From Deltaproteobacteria bacterium (GTDB lineage: Bacteria; Myxococcota; Kuafuiibacteriia; Kuafuiibacteriales; Kuafuiibacteriaceae), in assembly GCA_011526105.1 (NCBI GenBank), contig WYAZ01000029.1, positions 18,359 through 82,358 of the forward strand: a stretch of DNA of 64,000 nt. Direction: 5' to 3'. The notes beneath the pieces are model-generated. The model did no database searches. It was not told where the DNA came from and saw only the letters and a program-made list of their open reading frames with translations. The position numbers were made by a program, and so were the translations under genes. Positions 17,272 to 26,302 of the stretch are shown here, piece after piece (within the stretch, counting starts at the first letter, position 1; every line of letters starts with the position of its first letter).

Positions 17272-18198
17272 ATGGCTCGTGTAGCTCTCGTATCCCTCAT
17301 GATGCTAGTGAGCGCCTCGGCGTTTGCTAACGACCGTCCCCGCTTCTTGATGAGCGCGGCCGAGGATCTACCCGGTGTGGTCGACACCCCGCCGATGCTC
17401 GTGGCCCAACCGCCCGCAAGTACGGTTGCGGTGCTCGCGTTGGCCGGAGCCGAAGGCATCCAGCTCTCGGACCTGGTGCTCTCGGCTCAGCAGGCTATCG
17501 AGAAGAAGACCGCGCTCAAGGTGACCACCCTGGAGCCCGGACAGGAGAAGGAAGTCCGATCCTGCGCCGGTGACCCCGAGTGTTTCGCGCGCGAGCTCCG
17601 CAAGTCCGGTAGCTCCGCCGATCTCCTGCTCACTGTTTCGGTGACCTCGATCGGCGACGACCAGGTGCTGCTCGGCATCCTGCTGGTCGATGCCCGTTCG
17701 GAGGCCGAGCTGGCCGGGCGCACCAAGATCAAGACCGGCGAGCTCGCAGAAGAGCTCCCGCCGGGTGTCTCACCGACGCGTGCCATGACCGACTACATCG
17801 CCAAGGTCTTTCCGACCAACCTTTGGGGTGAGATCGCGAGCCTCAAGGTCGGCGCCAACGAAGAGAACGCCGAAGTCGAGCTCCGCGGCGCCGGTATCTC
17901 TTGTGTCACTCCGTGCACCATCGACCGCGTGTTCCCCGGTCGCTACGAAGTCATCCTGAAGAAGCAGGGCTTCAAACCTTGGCTCGGCAGCGTCGATTTG
18001 AAGTCGGGTCAGCTCGGCAAAGTCGACGCCACGCTCGAGAAGGACGACAGCGGCTCCGCGTTCGAGAGCCCCTGGTTCTGGACCGCGGTGGGCGTGGGTG
18101 CGGTGGCCGCGGGCGTGGCCACGGTGTTGCTCGTGACCGCCGACAGCGGCCCGCGGATCATTTGCATCGCGCGTACGCCCGAGGAATGCAGTCAGTAA
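17272..18198 (+). CDS. Secreted PEGA-domain protein with C-terminal membrane anchor
   Basis: 308 residues. A signal peptide (MARVALVSLMMLVSASAFA) is followed by a domain of about 130 residues (VAVLALAGAEGIQLSDLVLS ... ADLLLTVSVTSIGDD) of the kind that precedes PEGA repeats in deltaproteobacteria and resembles the TolB N-terminal fold. A PEGA unit covers about 200-252, with a Cys pair (ISCVTPCTIDRVFPGRYEV) and KKQGFKPW. The end has ESPWFW, a membrane helix (GVGAVAAGVATVLLV) and a short tail. The stop faces the kinase gene 29 bases away with no terminator in between. Role unknown; probably an envelope structural or sensor component. Confidence 0.85.
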   Translation: MARVALVSLMMLVSASAFANDRPRFLMSAAEDLPGVVDTPPMLVAQPPASTVAVLALAGAEGIQLSDLVLSAQQAIEKKTALKVTTLEPGQEKEVRSCAGDPECFARELRKSGSSADLLLTVSVTSIGDDQVLLGILLVDARSEAELAGRTKIKTGELAEELPPGVSPTRAMTDYIAKVFPTNLWGEIASLKVGANEENAEVELRGAGISCVTPCTIDRVFPGRYEVILKKQGFKPWLGSVDLKSGQLGKVDATLEKDDSGSAFESPWFWTAVGVGAVAAGVATVLLVTADSGPRIICIARTPEECSQ

Positions 18199-18227
18199 GC
18201 GCCACGGACCTGGCCCCGAACTCTGGC

Positions 18228-20075
18228 CTACTCCGACTCGTTCAGCGCGTTCACACACAAGTCCCGCAGCCTTCGTAGGGCTTCGGCGTTCGTGCCCGCA
18301 GATGACAGACCCGTCTTGACCCTCGTGGACACGCTCGATCCGCCTCGCGCCTCTAGCGCTCGCGCGCAGGCCATGATCCCTTCCTTGGTCTCGGGAAAGC
18401 TCTGCACCCGGGGCGGGGGCTTCTTCTCGACGGGGGGCGGCGGAGGAGGGGCGGTTGTCTCCGCCGGTCGGGCCTTCGTCGCGGGGGCGGGCGTCCGGGT
18501 CGTTCTCGTGCCCCGACCCTCATTCCCGGTGTTGGCGGGTTCAGGTGCGGGCTCGAGCTCTTTGGGGCCAGCGGTAGCGACGGGTCCCTTGGGCTCTTGA
18601 CCGGGTACCACCCCGATCGGATTCGCCTTCTCGAGCACCGGGGGCGGGTCGATGCTCCGCGCTGCCACTTGGGCCTCGGCTCCACCCCTGGCGACGAGCC
18701 ACGCACCGGCGCCTAGACCGACGATGCCCACTACGACGAGGCCTGCGAGCATCCACGTGGTCGCTCGGGGCGCGGCCGGCGGCATCTGGAGCTGGCCGTA
18801 GCCTTCCATGGTTCCCGGGCCGGTGGGATTGGCGATGGGCGTGAAGCTGCCGTCCGTCGCGAAGTAGCCGAGGCGAGTCTGCTCGGCCTTGACCTCGTCG
18901 AGGGCCTCTGGGGCCAACGGGTCGGCGTGGGAGGCGCTCGGCCAAACGACGGGTACTTGGCGGGCGGAGAGCGCCGTGGGCACCGCGAGGTCAGCTTCGT
19001 GCATCGCGCGCGGGCGCACCGCGGTTCCGTTGGCTCCACTGTGTTCGATGGCCCCGGAATCGGTCATCTCTCCGAGCGACGAGATGGCTTCTCTCGCCTT
19101 GCCTTCCACGTCGAAGGAACCGTCAGGGAAGAGTTCGGCGATGAGGTCGGCGAGATCTCGCTGCACGGTCGAAGAGCCCGGGAGCTTTCGAGAGCAGTCG
19201 GCGAGGGCCTGCACCATCTCGCTGGCGCTCTGATACCGATCTTCAGGCTTCTTCTGCAGCGCTTTGTGGATGACGTCCGCGAGTCCTTTGGGGAAGCCAG
19301 GGACTTTCTCGGTCAGCGGCTGGGGCTCGTGCGTCAACACAGCTTGCATCGACTGCAGCGGCTTGCCCCGGCCGAACAGGCGCTTCACACACGCGGTCTC
19401 GTACAGGACGGTGCCGAGCGCGAAGACGTCCGTGCGGCCGTCGATCTCTCCGCCGTTGACTTGCTCCGGCGCCATGTAGCTCGGCTTGCCGCGAACTGTG
19501 CCGACCCGGGACAGGTGGTCCTGGACCGCGGTTCGAGCCACGCCAAAGTCGGAGAGCACGACGTTGCCGGACTGATCGAGCAGCACGTTGTGCGGCGAAA
19601 TGTCACGGTGAACCAGATGCAGTTTCTTGCCTTGGATCTCCGCACGCGCGTTTGCGTAGTCGAGCGCGCTCGCAATTCGCTCTCCGATGTAAGCGACGAT
19701 CGCGGGGGACGTGACGATCTTTTTGAGCGCCAAGTGTTGAAGCAGCGCGGTCAGCGATGGCCCGCGAACCATCTCCATCGCGAGGTAATACGTGCTCTCG
19801 GCCTGACCGAGATCGAGCGTCGGAACGATGGAGGCGTGTTGAAGCGCAGCGGCGGTTCGCGCTTCGTCGAAGAACATGACCGAGGAGTTCGAACCTTCTT
19901 CGGCGTCTCTGAGCAATTTAAGGGCAACGAGCTTGAGAAAGTCCCCCATGCCGCCGGTGCTGCTGCCGGCGCTCGCGCACCACACCTCGCCCATGCCGCC
20001 TTTACCTAGGCGGAACAGGAGGGTGTAGGGGCCCACCCTCTGTCCAGTCGTGATCTCATTCACGCTGGGGCCCAT
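18228..20075 (-). CDS. Transmembrane Hanks-type serine/threonine protein kinase
   Basis: 615 residues. Kinase domain about 17-295: glycine loop GKGGMGEV (24-31), ATP lysine K53, HRDISPHN (156-163) with the Ser-Pro variant common in myxobacteria, DFG 176-178, APE 202-204. A juxtamembrane region of 140 residues leads to one transmembrane helix (about 441-462), then a Pro-rich stretch with a PPPPPP run and a small helical C-terminal domain (about 555-615, ACARALEARGG ... LRDLCVNALNESE) outside the membrane that could be a ligand domain. All catalytic residues are intact. Stands alone; convergent with the PEGA gene. Confidence 0.95.
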   Translation of the reverse strand: MGPSVNEITTGQRVGPYTLLFRLGKGGMGEVWCASAGSSTGGMGDFLKLVALKLLRDAEEGSNSSVMFFDEARTAAALQHASIVPTLDLGQAESTYYLAMEMVRGPSLTALLQHLALKKIVTSPAIVAYIGERIASALDYANARAEIQGKKLHLVHRDISPHNVLLDQSGNVVLSDFGVARTAVQDHLSRVGTVRGKPSYMAPEQVNGGEIDGRTDVFALGTVLYETACVKRLFGRGKPLQSMQAVLTHEPQPLTEKVPGFPKGLADVIHKALQKKPEDRYQSASEMVQALADCSRKLPGSSTVQRDLADLIAELFPDGSFDVEGKAREAISSLGEMTDSGAIEHSGANGTAVRPRAMHEADLAVPTALSARQVPVVWPSASHADPLAPEALDEVKAEQTRLGYFATDGSFTPIANPTGPGTMEGYGQLQMPPAAPRATTWMLAGLVVVGIVGLGAGAWLVARGGAEAQVAARSIDPPPVLEKANPIGVVPGQEPKGPVATAGPKELEPAPEPANTGNEGRGTRTTRTPAPATKARPAETTAPPPPPPVEKKPPPRVQSFPETKEGIMACARALEARGGSSVSTRVKTGLSSAGTNAEALRRLRDLCVNALNESE

Positions 20076-20199
20076 CTTTGCATCGAAACGTACCGGTCCG
20101 CCATATGGCCGGAGCCTCTACCGCACCCCGACATAGGCGAGTCGATCCGCGTCGATGAAGGAGGGTGTCGTCTATCAACCTACGTCTGAAGACCGAGGC

Positions 20200-22440
20200 T
20201 CAGACCAGCTGACCACCTGCGGTCAGCCGACGGGCGTTCTCGGCCTCTCGCTGGGTGATCCGCGACTCGAGCACCCGGGTGAGCTCCGGGAAGCTCCGCG
20301 TCAGCGCGGCCAGGTCATCGTTGCTCATGCTGAGCAATTCGACCGGGCCGAGCGCCCGGACCGAGGCGGATCGGGGCCGGCGGGTGATGGCGGCCATCTC
20401 CCCAAAGAAGTCACCGCTCCTCAGCTTGCTCAAAAAGACATAACCGCCCCCTTCGCGGAAGACCTCCACCTCGCCGGACTTCACCAAGTAGAAGCTGTCG
20501 CTGGCCTCGCCTTCGCGGATCACGACCGCCCCTCGATCGTATGGCTCGAGGCGAAAACGCTCGACCAAGGAGGCGCGCACCTTGGGCGGCAGCACCCCAA
20601 AGAGCTCACTCTTCGCGAGCAGAGTGGCGACGACCCGCTCCTTGTAGAACTGAAGGAGCGCCTGGGTGAGGCTCGGGAAGCGCTCGATCACAGTGTCGAA
20701 GTCTTCTTGGTCGATCTCGAAGAGCAGCACCTCATCGAGGCTCTCCACGGTCGCGGCTCTACGGCCACCAGTGAAGAAAGAGAACTCGCCGATGCAGTCT
20801 CCATCGGACAGCGACTGCAGGTAGACTTTCTGGCCCTGGAAGTTCCGGCAGTAGATCAGCACGCGACCTTTGGTGATGATGTAGAGCGAGTTCCCCGGCT
20901 CGCCTTCGCGCAAGATCGCGGTCGTGGGTGGTACACGCTTGAGCTTGAGGATGGCGACGAGGTTCGCGAGCTCACCCGGCTTCAAAAACGAGAACAAGGG
21001 TGAGACCAGGGCGGTGGCGAGCCCCGAAGGCTCGGAGGCGAAGAGCACGTTCACGAGCAGCGGACGGATCTCCTCTGCGGTGGAAAGGGCGGTGTCCAGG
21101 GCAAGCTTCTCATTCTCGGCCCCCGCGAGCCCCTGCAGCGCCATCACCTCCTTGGCGAGACCTTCGCTCCAGCCCTCCATCTCCCGAAGCTGCACGTATA
21201 GGGCGATGGCCTGCACCAAGAGACCATTCTGGGCGAACTTGGCGGCCGCGACACGATACGTGATGCGGGCCAGATCCGGGCGCTTCATGCGCACGAAGTG
21301 GGCCGCCATTTCGACGACCGTCCACAAACTCGGCACCTGCTTGAAGCGCTCCCACTGCGCCACGAGCACCGGGTCCTCGAGCACTGCGCCCACCACGGTG
21401 GCGGGGCGTCCGGTCTCGGTCGGTGCGTCGGTCGCTGCCCTCGGTTTTGGCGGTGGCTCCGCGAGGGGGAACTTCGCCGCGCCCACCTCCTCTTCGAAGA
21501 GCTCCTTCATCAGGTGCGCGACGCGGAAGTGATTGAAGCCGGGACTGGTGCGATGGAGCTGCTCCTGAAGTGCGGCCGCGAACTGACGACAGCTTTGGTA
21601 TCGACGATCCCGGTCCGATGCGAGGGCGGTGAGGACGATCTGATCGAGTTCTCTCGTGATCTCCGGGTTGTATCGGGATGGGGGTGACACCTTTGGGTGA
21701 CGCACCTTCTCGAGGGTGCGCATGGGGTCCTCGGCCCAGAAGAGTCGCCGGCCGGTCAGGGTCTCGTACAGCGTGATCCCGGCGGCGTACACGTCGCTGC
21801 GAGCGTCGACCTCGAGACCACTCGCCTGCTCCGGGGACATATAGGCGAACTTTCCGAAGATCACACCGGGCTTCGTGAGCGAGACGTGTGTCTTCGCTTT
21901 GGCGATGCCGAAGTCGGTGAGCTTGACCTCGCCGTCGTAGCTCACGAGCAGGTTGTGGGGTGAGACGTCGCGATGGACGATGCCGAGGGACTCGCCTCCC
22001 GGCGAGCGCCGGGTGTGGGCGAACTCGAGGCCGAGCAAGATTTCGGAGAGCAAGAAGCACGCGACGTCGATGGGCACGAACTTCTTCCTTCGGCTCTGCT
22101 TGACCAACAGCTGAGTGAGGTCGCGGCCGTCCACGAGCTCCATCGCCATGTAGTAGCAGGTCTCGACGCGGCCGAAGTCGAGCACCTGGACGATGTTGCT
22201 GTGGGTGAGTGACACCGCGAGCTTCGCCTCGGCGATGAAGAGCGAGACGAACTCTGCGTCTTCGGACAGGTGCGGAAGAATGCGCTTGAGCGCGACGTGT
22301 TTTCGAAAGCCATCGATCGAAGCTGACACGGCGCGGAAGATCTCGGCCATGCCTCCCGTCGCAATGCGATCGAGGAGCTCGTACTTGCCGAAGAGCTCAC
22401 AGGTCTCCGTCGCGTCGGCGTCAGATCCGGTTCGGGTCAC
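20200..22440 (-). CDS. Serine/threonine kinase fused to two cyclic-nucleotide-binding domains
   Basis: 746 residues; GTG start. Kinase domain about 18-295 with ATGGMAEIF (27-35), K52, HRDVSPHN (156-163), DFG 176-178 and SPE 202-204. A helical linker (about 350-460) is followed by two cNMP-binding domains in tandem: 482-600 and 612-725. Each keeps the phosphate-binding cassette Glu and Arg: GDCIGEFSFFTGGRRAATV (E552, R560/561) and GDFFGEMAAITRRPRSASV (E681, R690). No membrane helix, so it is cytoplasmic. The layout parallels eukaryotic PKG, but with the sensor after the kinase. The PP2C gene ends 34 bases upstream in the same orientation, so a kinase-phosphatase pair is likely. Which nucleotide binds cannot be told. 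Confidence 0.93.
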   Translation of the reverse strand: MTRTGSDADATETCELFGKYELLDRIATGGMAEIFRAVSASIDGFRKHVALKRILPHLSEDAEFVSLFIAEAKLAVSLTHSNIVQVLDFGRVETCYYMAMELVDGRDLTQLLVKQSRRKKFVPIDVACFLLSEILLGLEFAHTRRSPGGESLGIVHRDVSPHNLLVSYDGEVKLTDFGIAKAKTHVSLTKPGVIFGKFAYMSPEQASGLEVDARSDVYAAGITLYETLTGRRLFWAEDPMRTLEKVRHPKVSPPSRYNPEITRELDQIVLTALASDRDRRYQSCRQFAAALQEQLHRTSPGFNHFRVAHLMKELFEEEVGAAKFPLAEPPPKPRAATDAPTETGRPATVVGAVLEDPVLVAQWERFKQVPSLWTVVEMAAHFVRMKRPDLARITYRVAAAKFAQNGLLVQAIALYVQLREMEGWSEGLAKEVMALQGLAGAENEKLALDTALSTAEEIRPLLVNVLFASEPSGLATALVSPLFSFLKPGELANLVAILKLKRVPPTTAILREGEPGNSLYIITKGRVLIYCRNFQGQKVYLQSLSDGDCIGEFSFFTGGRRAATVESLDEVLLFEIDQEDFDTVIERFPSLTQALLQFYKERVVATLLAKSELFGVLPPKVRASLVERFRLEPYDRGAVVIREGEASDSFYLVKSGEVEVFREGGGYVFLSKLRSGDFFGEMAAITRRPRSASVRALGPVELLSMSNDDLAALTRSFPELTRVLESRITQREAENARRLTAGGQLV

Positions 22441-22474
22441 CGGCCGGCATTCTAAGTCGAGTCGGCCCCCGTAG

Positions 22475-23353
22475 CTAATCGCGAGGCGGCACGTGAACGA
22501 CCACCATCGTCAAATTGTCCGGCTTGGCGCGCAGCGTGCCCATGCGGCGAAGAACCACCGAAACGAGGCGGTTCACCGCCTGCTCCGCGCTCGAAGCCTG
22601 AGCGAGGAAGCGGGCGAAGGTCGCCGCATCGAGTTCGGCGTCGAGGAGGCCGTCCGTGGCCATCACCAGCCAATCGCCCGGCTCGAGCGTCCACAGGTAG
22701 TCCTCCGAGTTCGGGCCCTCCGGGCTCAGGCCGAGCGCGTGGGTCAGATAACCCTGGTGGGTCCCCTCGAGGACATGAAGCTCCGTCTGCTGCTTCTTCT
22801 GGCCCTTCGCGTCGAAGTGCAGCGCGGCCGAGTCGCCCGAGTTCACGAGGTAGGCCGCTTCGGGATCGATGATGGCGGCCACCGCGGTCGTGACCTCGCC
22901 TTGCCCGCGGTCGATCAGCGCCTGATGGGCCGCCGCGAAGGCGCCCTCGAGCTCGGGGAGCGGGTTGGTACCCTTGGACTGCCCCGCGATCTTCTTGAAC
23001 GCATCAAAGACGAGGCGGCTTGCATGTTCGCTGCCCTGTCCGCGTACGTCTCCGCCCAGTCCACCTGCTTGATCGAGCACGAAAGCAAAGACGCGACCGC
23101 TCGCGCTCCTGAAGAGACCCGCCGCGTCTTCGTTGTAGTTGGCGTAGCCGCGCCCTCTGGAGCTGTAGATGGCAGCGTCGATCCGCGTGCCGCCCAGCGG
23201 CAGCGCGCCCTTGCACTCGCGTCCGCCTGCGAGCCAGGTGGGGACCGGTGCGCCGTCCAGGGTCTCGAGCGTGCCGACGGCGAGCGCGGCTTTCCGGTCG
23301 GCCTCGGGGGCTTTGACCTCGCCGAGGCCAAAGAGCGACAAGAGAAAGCTCAA
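22475..23353 (-). CDS. PP2C-family serine/threonine phosphatase
   Basis: 292 residues. Dephosphorylates Ser/Thr phosphoproteins using two metal ions. Motifs: RGYANYNEDA, DQAGG (usual form DGxGG, so the Gly after the metal-binding Asp is Gln), NSGDSAALHF, MATDGLLD and PDNLTMVVV; the four acidic metal ligands are therefore present. An N-terminal segment of 50 residues (FLLSLFGLGEV) precedes the domain. The start is a TTG and uncertain; no better ATG or GTG keeps the first motif. It lies 34 bases ahead of the kinase with cNMP domains and probably reverses that kinase's phosphorylation. Confidence 0.9.
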   Translation of the reverse strand: MSFLLSLFGLGEVKAPEADRKAALAVGTLETLDGAPVPTWLAGGRECKGALPLGGTRIDAAIYSSRGRGYANYNEDAAGLFRSASGRVFAFVLDQAGGLGGDVRGQGSEHASRLVFDAFKKIAGQSKGTNPLPELEGAFAAAHQALIDRGQGEVTTAVAAIIDPEAAYLVNSGDSAALHFDAKGQKKQQTELHVLEGTHQGYLTHALGLSPEGPNSEDYLWTLEPGDWLVMATDGLLDAELDAATFARFLAQASSAEQAVNRLVSVVLRRMGTLRAKPDNLTMVVVHVPPRD

Positions 23354-23467
23354 GCGTGCACAGCAACGCAGAAAACCATCGGAATCTCAAGCCTCTTCGT
23401 CGATTGACCCACCTCTCGAAACGCGTGAGCGTCTCCCCGCTGGGCGCCGCACCGCCCGGGAGGACCC

Positions 23468-26299
23468 ATGAACTCGACCGACTCCAAGAACGCCATTCTC
23501 GCCGTGTCCGAACTCGGACAGAGCATCTGGTACGACTACATCCAGCGCAGCATGATCTGGACGGGCCGGCTCCATCGAATGGCGGCCGAAGACGGGCTGC
23601 GGGGTGTGACCAGCAACCCCGCGATCTTCGAGAAGGCCATCGGCGGGAGCAAAGACTACGCGCCCGCGCTCGCGGCGGCGGTCAGCTCGGGGCTACCTGC
23701 TGCCGGCCTGTTCGAGACCATCGCCATCGGCGACATTCAATCTGCGTGTGATGCGCTGCGATCCGTCTTTGAACAGACGCGCGGCCGCGACGGCTACGTC
23801 AGCCTCGAGGTCTCGCCGTATCTCGCCCACGACACTCAGGCCACCGTGGCCGAGGCGCGCAGGCTCTGGGCGGCGGTCGCTCGGGACAACGTGATGATCA
23901 AGGTGCCGGCGACCGAAGAAGGCATCCCTGCGATCGAGACCCTGATCGCCGACGGGCTCAACATCAACGTGACCTTGCTCTTCTCGGTCTCGATGTACGA
24001 ACGCGTGTTCGATGCGTATCAGCGCGGGCTCGAGACGCGCGCCAAGAGTGGCCTCCCGGTCGACCATGTCGCGAGCGTGGCCAGCTTCTTTGTCAGCCGC
24101 ATCGACACCGCCATCGACGCGCTGATCGAGGCCAAGATCAAGACGGCGAGCGCTTCGGACAAGAAGACGCTCGAGGCCCTGCTCGGACAGGCGGCCATCT
24201 GCAACGCAAAGGTCGCTTACGAGAGCTACGAGGCCCGCATCTCGCGCCCCGGCTGGAAGGCGCTCGATGCGCAGGGCGCACAGACGCAGCGTCTGCTTTG
24301 GGCCTCCACCAGCAGCAAGAACCCGCGCTATCGAGACGTCATCTACGTCGAGGCCCTCATTGGTGCGGACACCGTGAACACGGTGCCCGAGGCCACCTAC
24401 GACGCCTTCAAGGATCACGGTCGCGCCGCGTCCACCCTGAAGGACGGACTCGCGGAGGCGAAGGCTACGCTCAGCGCACTCGAACGCGCGGGGATCTCGC
24501 TTTCGCAGGTGACCGCCGATCTGCTCGTGGACGGCGTGCAGAAGTTTGCCGACGCCTTCGACCAGCTCCTGGCCACGGTGGAGCGCCGGCGACGCGCGGT
24601 GCTTGGGTCCCAGGTGGCGTCCATGACGCTCTCGGGCACCGACCTGACCACTCCGCTCGAGACCTGGCGCAAGGAGGGCCTCGCCCGGCGGCTCTGGGCC
24701 AAGGACGCTCGCATCTTTGGTCGGGACCGCGCGAGCGACCCGGCGGTGAGCGGGTACATGGGCTGGCTCGATGCGATTGAACGGCTCGACGAGGTTCGAC
24801 CCGCGCTGAAGCGCTTCCAAGCTTCGCTTCAGCGTGAAGGAGTGAAGCACGTGGTCATCATGGGCATGGGCGGATCCAGCCTTGCGCCCGACGTCTTTGC
24901 GCGGGTGCTCCCGAAGGTGGCCGGGGCACCGAAGCTACACGTGCTCGACTCGACCGTGCCGTCTCAGATTCGAGCTCTCGAGAGTTCGCTCGAGCTCGAC
25001 AAGACCGTCTTCGTGGTCAGCAGCAAGAGTGGCTCGACCGCCGAACCCAACGCCTTCCTCGCGTACTTCTACGACCGGGTGAAAGACGGTCGTCGGTTCG
25101 TGGCCATCACCGATCCCGGCTCGAGCCTCGAGGAGGTCGCGCGGACGCGCGGTTTCGGCGCCGTGATTCACGGCGTCCCGGAGATCGGCGGACGTTTCTC
25201 GGTGCTCTCCGCCTTCGGCATGGTGGCCATCGCGGCGCTGGGGCACGACATCGATGCCTTCATCTCGAGCGCGAAGACGATGATGTCCTCCTGCCACGCC
25301 TCGGTGCCGCCGGCCGAGAACCCCGGCGTTCAGCTCGGGTTGTGGATGGCGGAGAACGCCAGGCAAGGTCGCGACAAACTCACGCTTCTGTCGAGCCCAC
25401 AGCTCGAGCCTCTGGGCGCTTGGCTCGAGCAGCTCGTCGCCGAGAGCACCGGCAAAGCGGGCCAAGGTATCCTCCCGGTGCACCGGGAACCCCCGCGAAC
25501 GGACTACGGCCCGGACCGAAGTTTTGCCGCCTTCCTGCTGGCTTCGGATCCGAATCGCGGGGCCCTGGCCTTGGAGCTCGACGGTCTCGTTGCGTCCGGA
25601 CACCCCGTGGCTCGCTTCGAGCTCGAGGACGCGACGCAGATCATCCAGGAGATGGTTCGCTTTCAGATCGCGACCGCGGTGGCCGGCGCGAGTCTGGGCA
25701 TCAATCCCTTCGATCAGCCGAACGTGGAGGACAGCAAGCGCTACACACGGGGCATGCTCGAGCGATACGAAGGGACCCAGAGCCTGCCGGACCCCGAGGG
25801 TGAGCATCAGGTCTTCGAAGGTGGTGGTCTCGTCGCGCTCGTCGACGCGGCCGGTGTCGAGGTTCTCCCGAAGAAGGCCTCTCTGGCGGCGCTCCTTTCG
25901 GCGCACGTGGGCCGAGCCGTTTCTGGAGATTACGTCGCGCTCAACGCCTTTGTAGAGATGAGTCCCGACAACGACCAGCTCCTGCAGAAGATCCGAGGGG
26001 CCATCGGTAAGCTCGGAGGCGTGGCGACCACGCTCGGTTACGGCCCGCGTTTTCTTCACTCCACGGGTCAGCTCCACAAGGGCGATGGCAACCGCGGCGT
26101 GTTCATCGAGATCACTCAGGATGACGCGAAGGATCTCCCCATCCCAGAGGTGGGTTACGGCTTCTCGGTGCTTCAGCGCGCTCAGGCCTACGGAGACTTC
26201 TCCGCGCTCGTGGCCGGGGGCCGGCGTGTCCTTCGCATTCATTTGCATGACGCGCCGAGCGGGCTCTCGGCCATCGCCGCTGCGCTCGGCGCAAAGTAG
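23468..26299 (+). CDS. tal-pgi: Bifunctional transaldolase / phosphoglucose isomerase
   Basis: 943 residues. Residues 1-about 370 are transaldolase: VTSNPAIFEKAI, and MIKVPATEEG with the Schiff-base lysine. Residues about 400-943 are glucose-6-phosphate isomerase: GMGGSSLAPDVF and the phosphate-binding SSKSGSTAEPN. Such fusions are known in several phyla and join the pentose phosphate pathway's non-oxidative arm to glycolysis at fructose 6-phosphate. ATG 23468 follows a strong GGGAGG ribosome site. Divergent from the PP2C gene; its stop is only three bases from the convergent SGNH hydrolase gene. Confidence 0.95.
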   Translation: MNSTDSKNAILAVSELGQSIWYDYIQRSMIWTGRLHRMAAEDGLRGVTSNPAIFEKAIGGSKDYAPALAAAVSSGLPAAGLFETIAIGDIQSACDALRSVFEQTRGRDGYVSLEVSPYLAHDTQATVAEARRLWAAVARDNVMIKVPATEEGIPAIETLIADGLNINVTLLFSVSMYERVFDAYQRGLETRAKSGLPVDHVASVASFFVSRIDTAIDALIEAKIKTASASDKKTLEALLGQAAICNAKVAYESYEARISRPGWKALDAQGAQTQRLLWASTSSKNPRYRDVIYVEALIGADTVNTVPEATYDAFKDHGRAASTLKDGLAEAKATLSALERAGISLSQVTADLLVDGVQKFADAFDQLLATVERRRRAVLGSQVASMTLSGTDLTTPLETWRKEGLARRLWAKDARIFGRDRASDPAVSGYMGWLDAIERLDEVRPALKRFQASLQREGVKHVVIMGMGGSSLAPDVFARVLPKVAGAPKLHVLDSTVPSQIRALESSLELDKTVFVVSSKSGSTAEPNAFLAYFYDRVKDGRRFVAITDPGSSLEEVARTRGFGAVIHGVPEIGGRFSVLSAFGMVAIAALGHDIDAFISSAKTMMSSCHASVPPAENPGVQLGLWMAENARQGRDKLTLLSSPQLEPLGAWLEQLVAESTGKAGQGILPVHREPPRTDYGPDRSFAAFLLASDPNRGALALELDGLVASGHPVARFELEDATQIIQEMVRFQIATAVAGASLGINPFDQPNVEDSKRYTRGMLERYEGTQSLPDPEGEHQVFEGGGLVALVDAAGVEVLPKKASLAALLSAHVGRAVSGDYVALNAFVEMSPDNDQLLQKIRGAIGKLGGVATTLGYGPRFLHSTGQLHKGDGNRGVFIEITQDDAKDLPIPEVGYGFSVLQRAQAYGDFSALVAGGRRVLRIHLHDAPSGLSAIAAALGAK

Positions 26300-26302
26300 A
26301 AC

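Noticed and set aside
18927..20009. Plus-strand frame of 360 residues antisense to a kinase
   Set aside because: The minus strand encodes an intact kinase with all motifs; the antisense product has no domain and an Arg/Gly/Leu-rich shadow composition.
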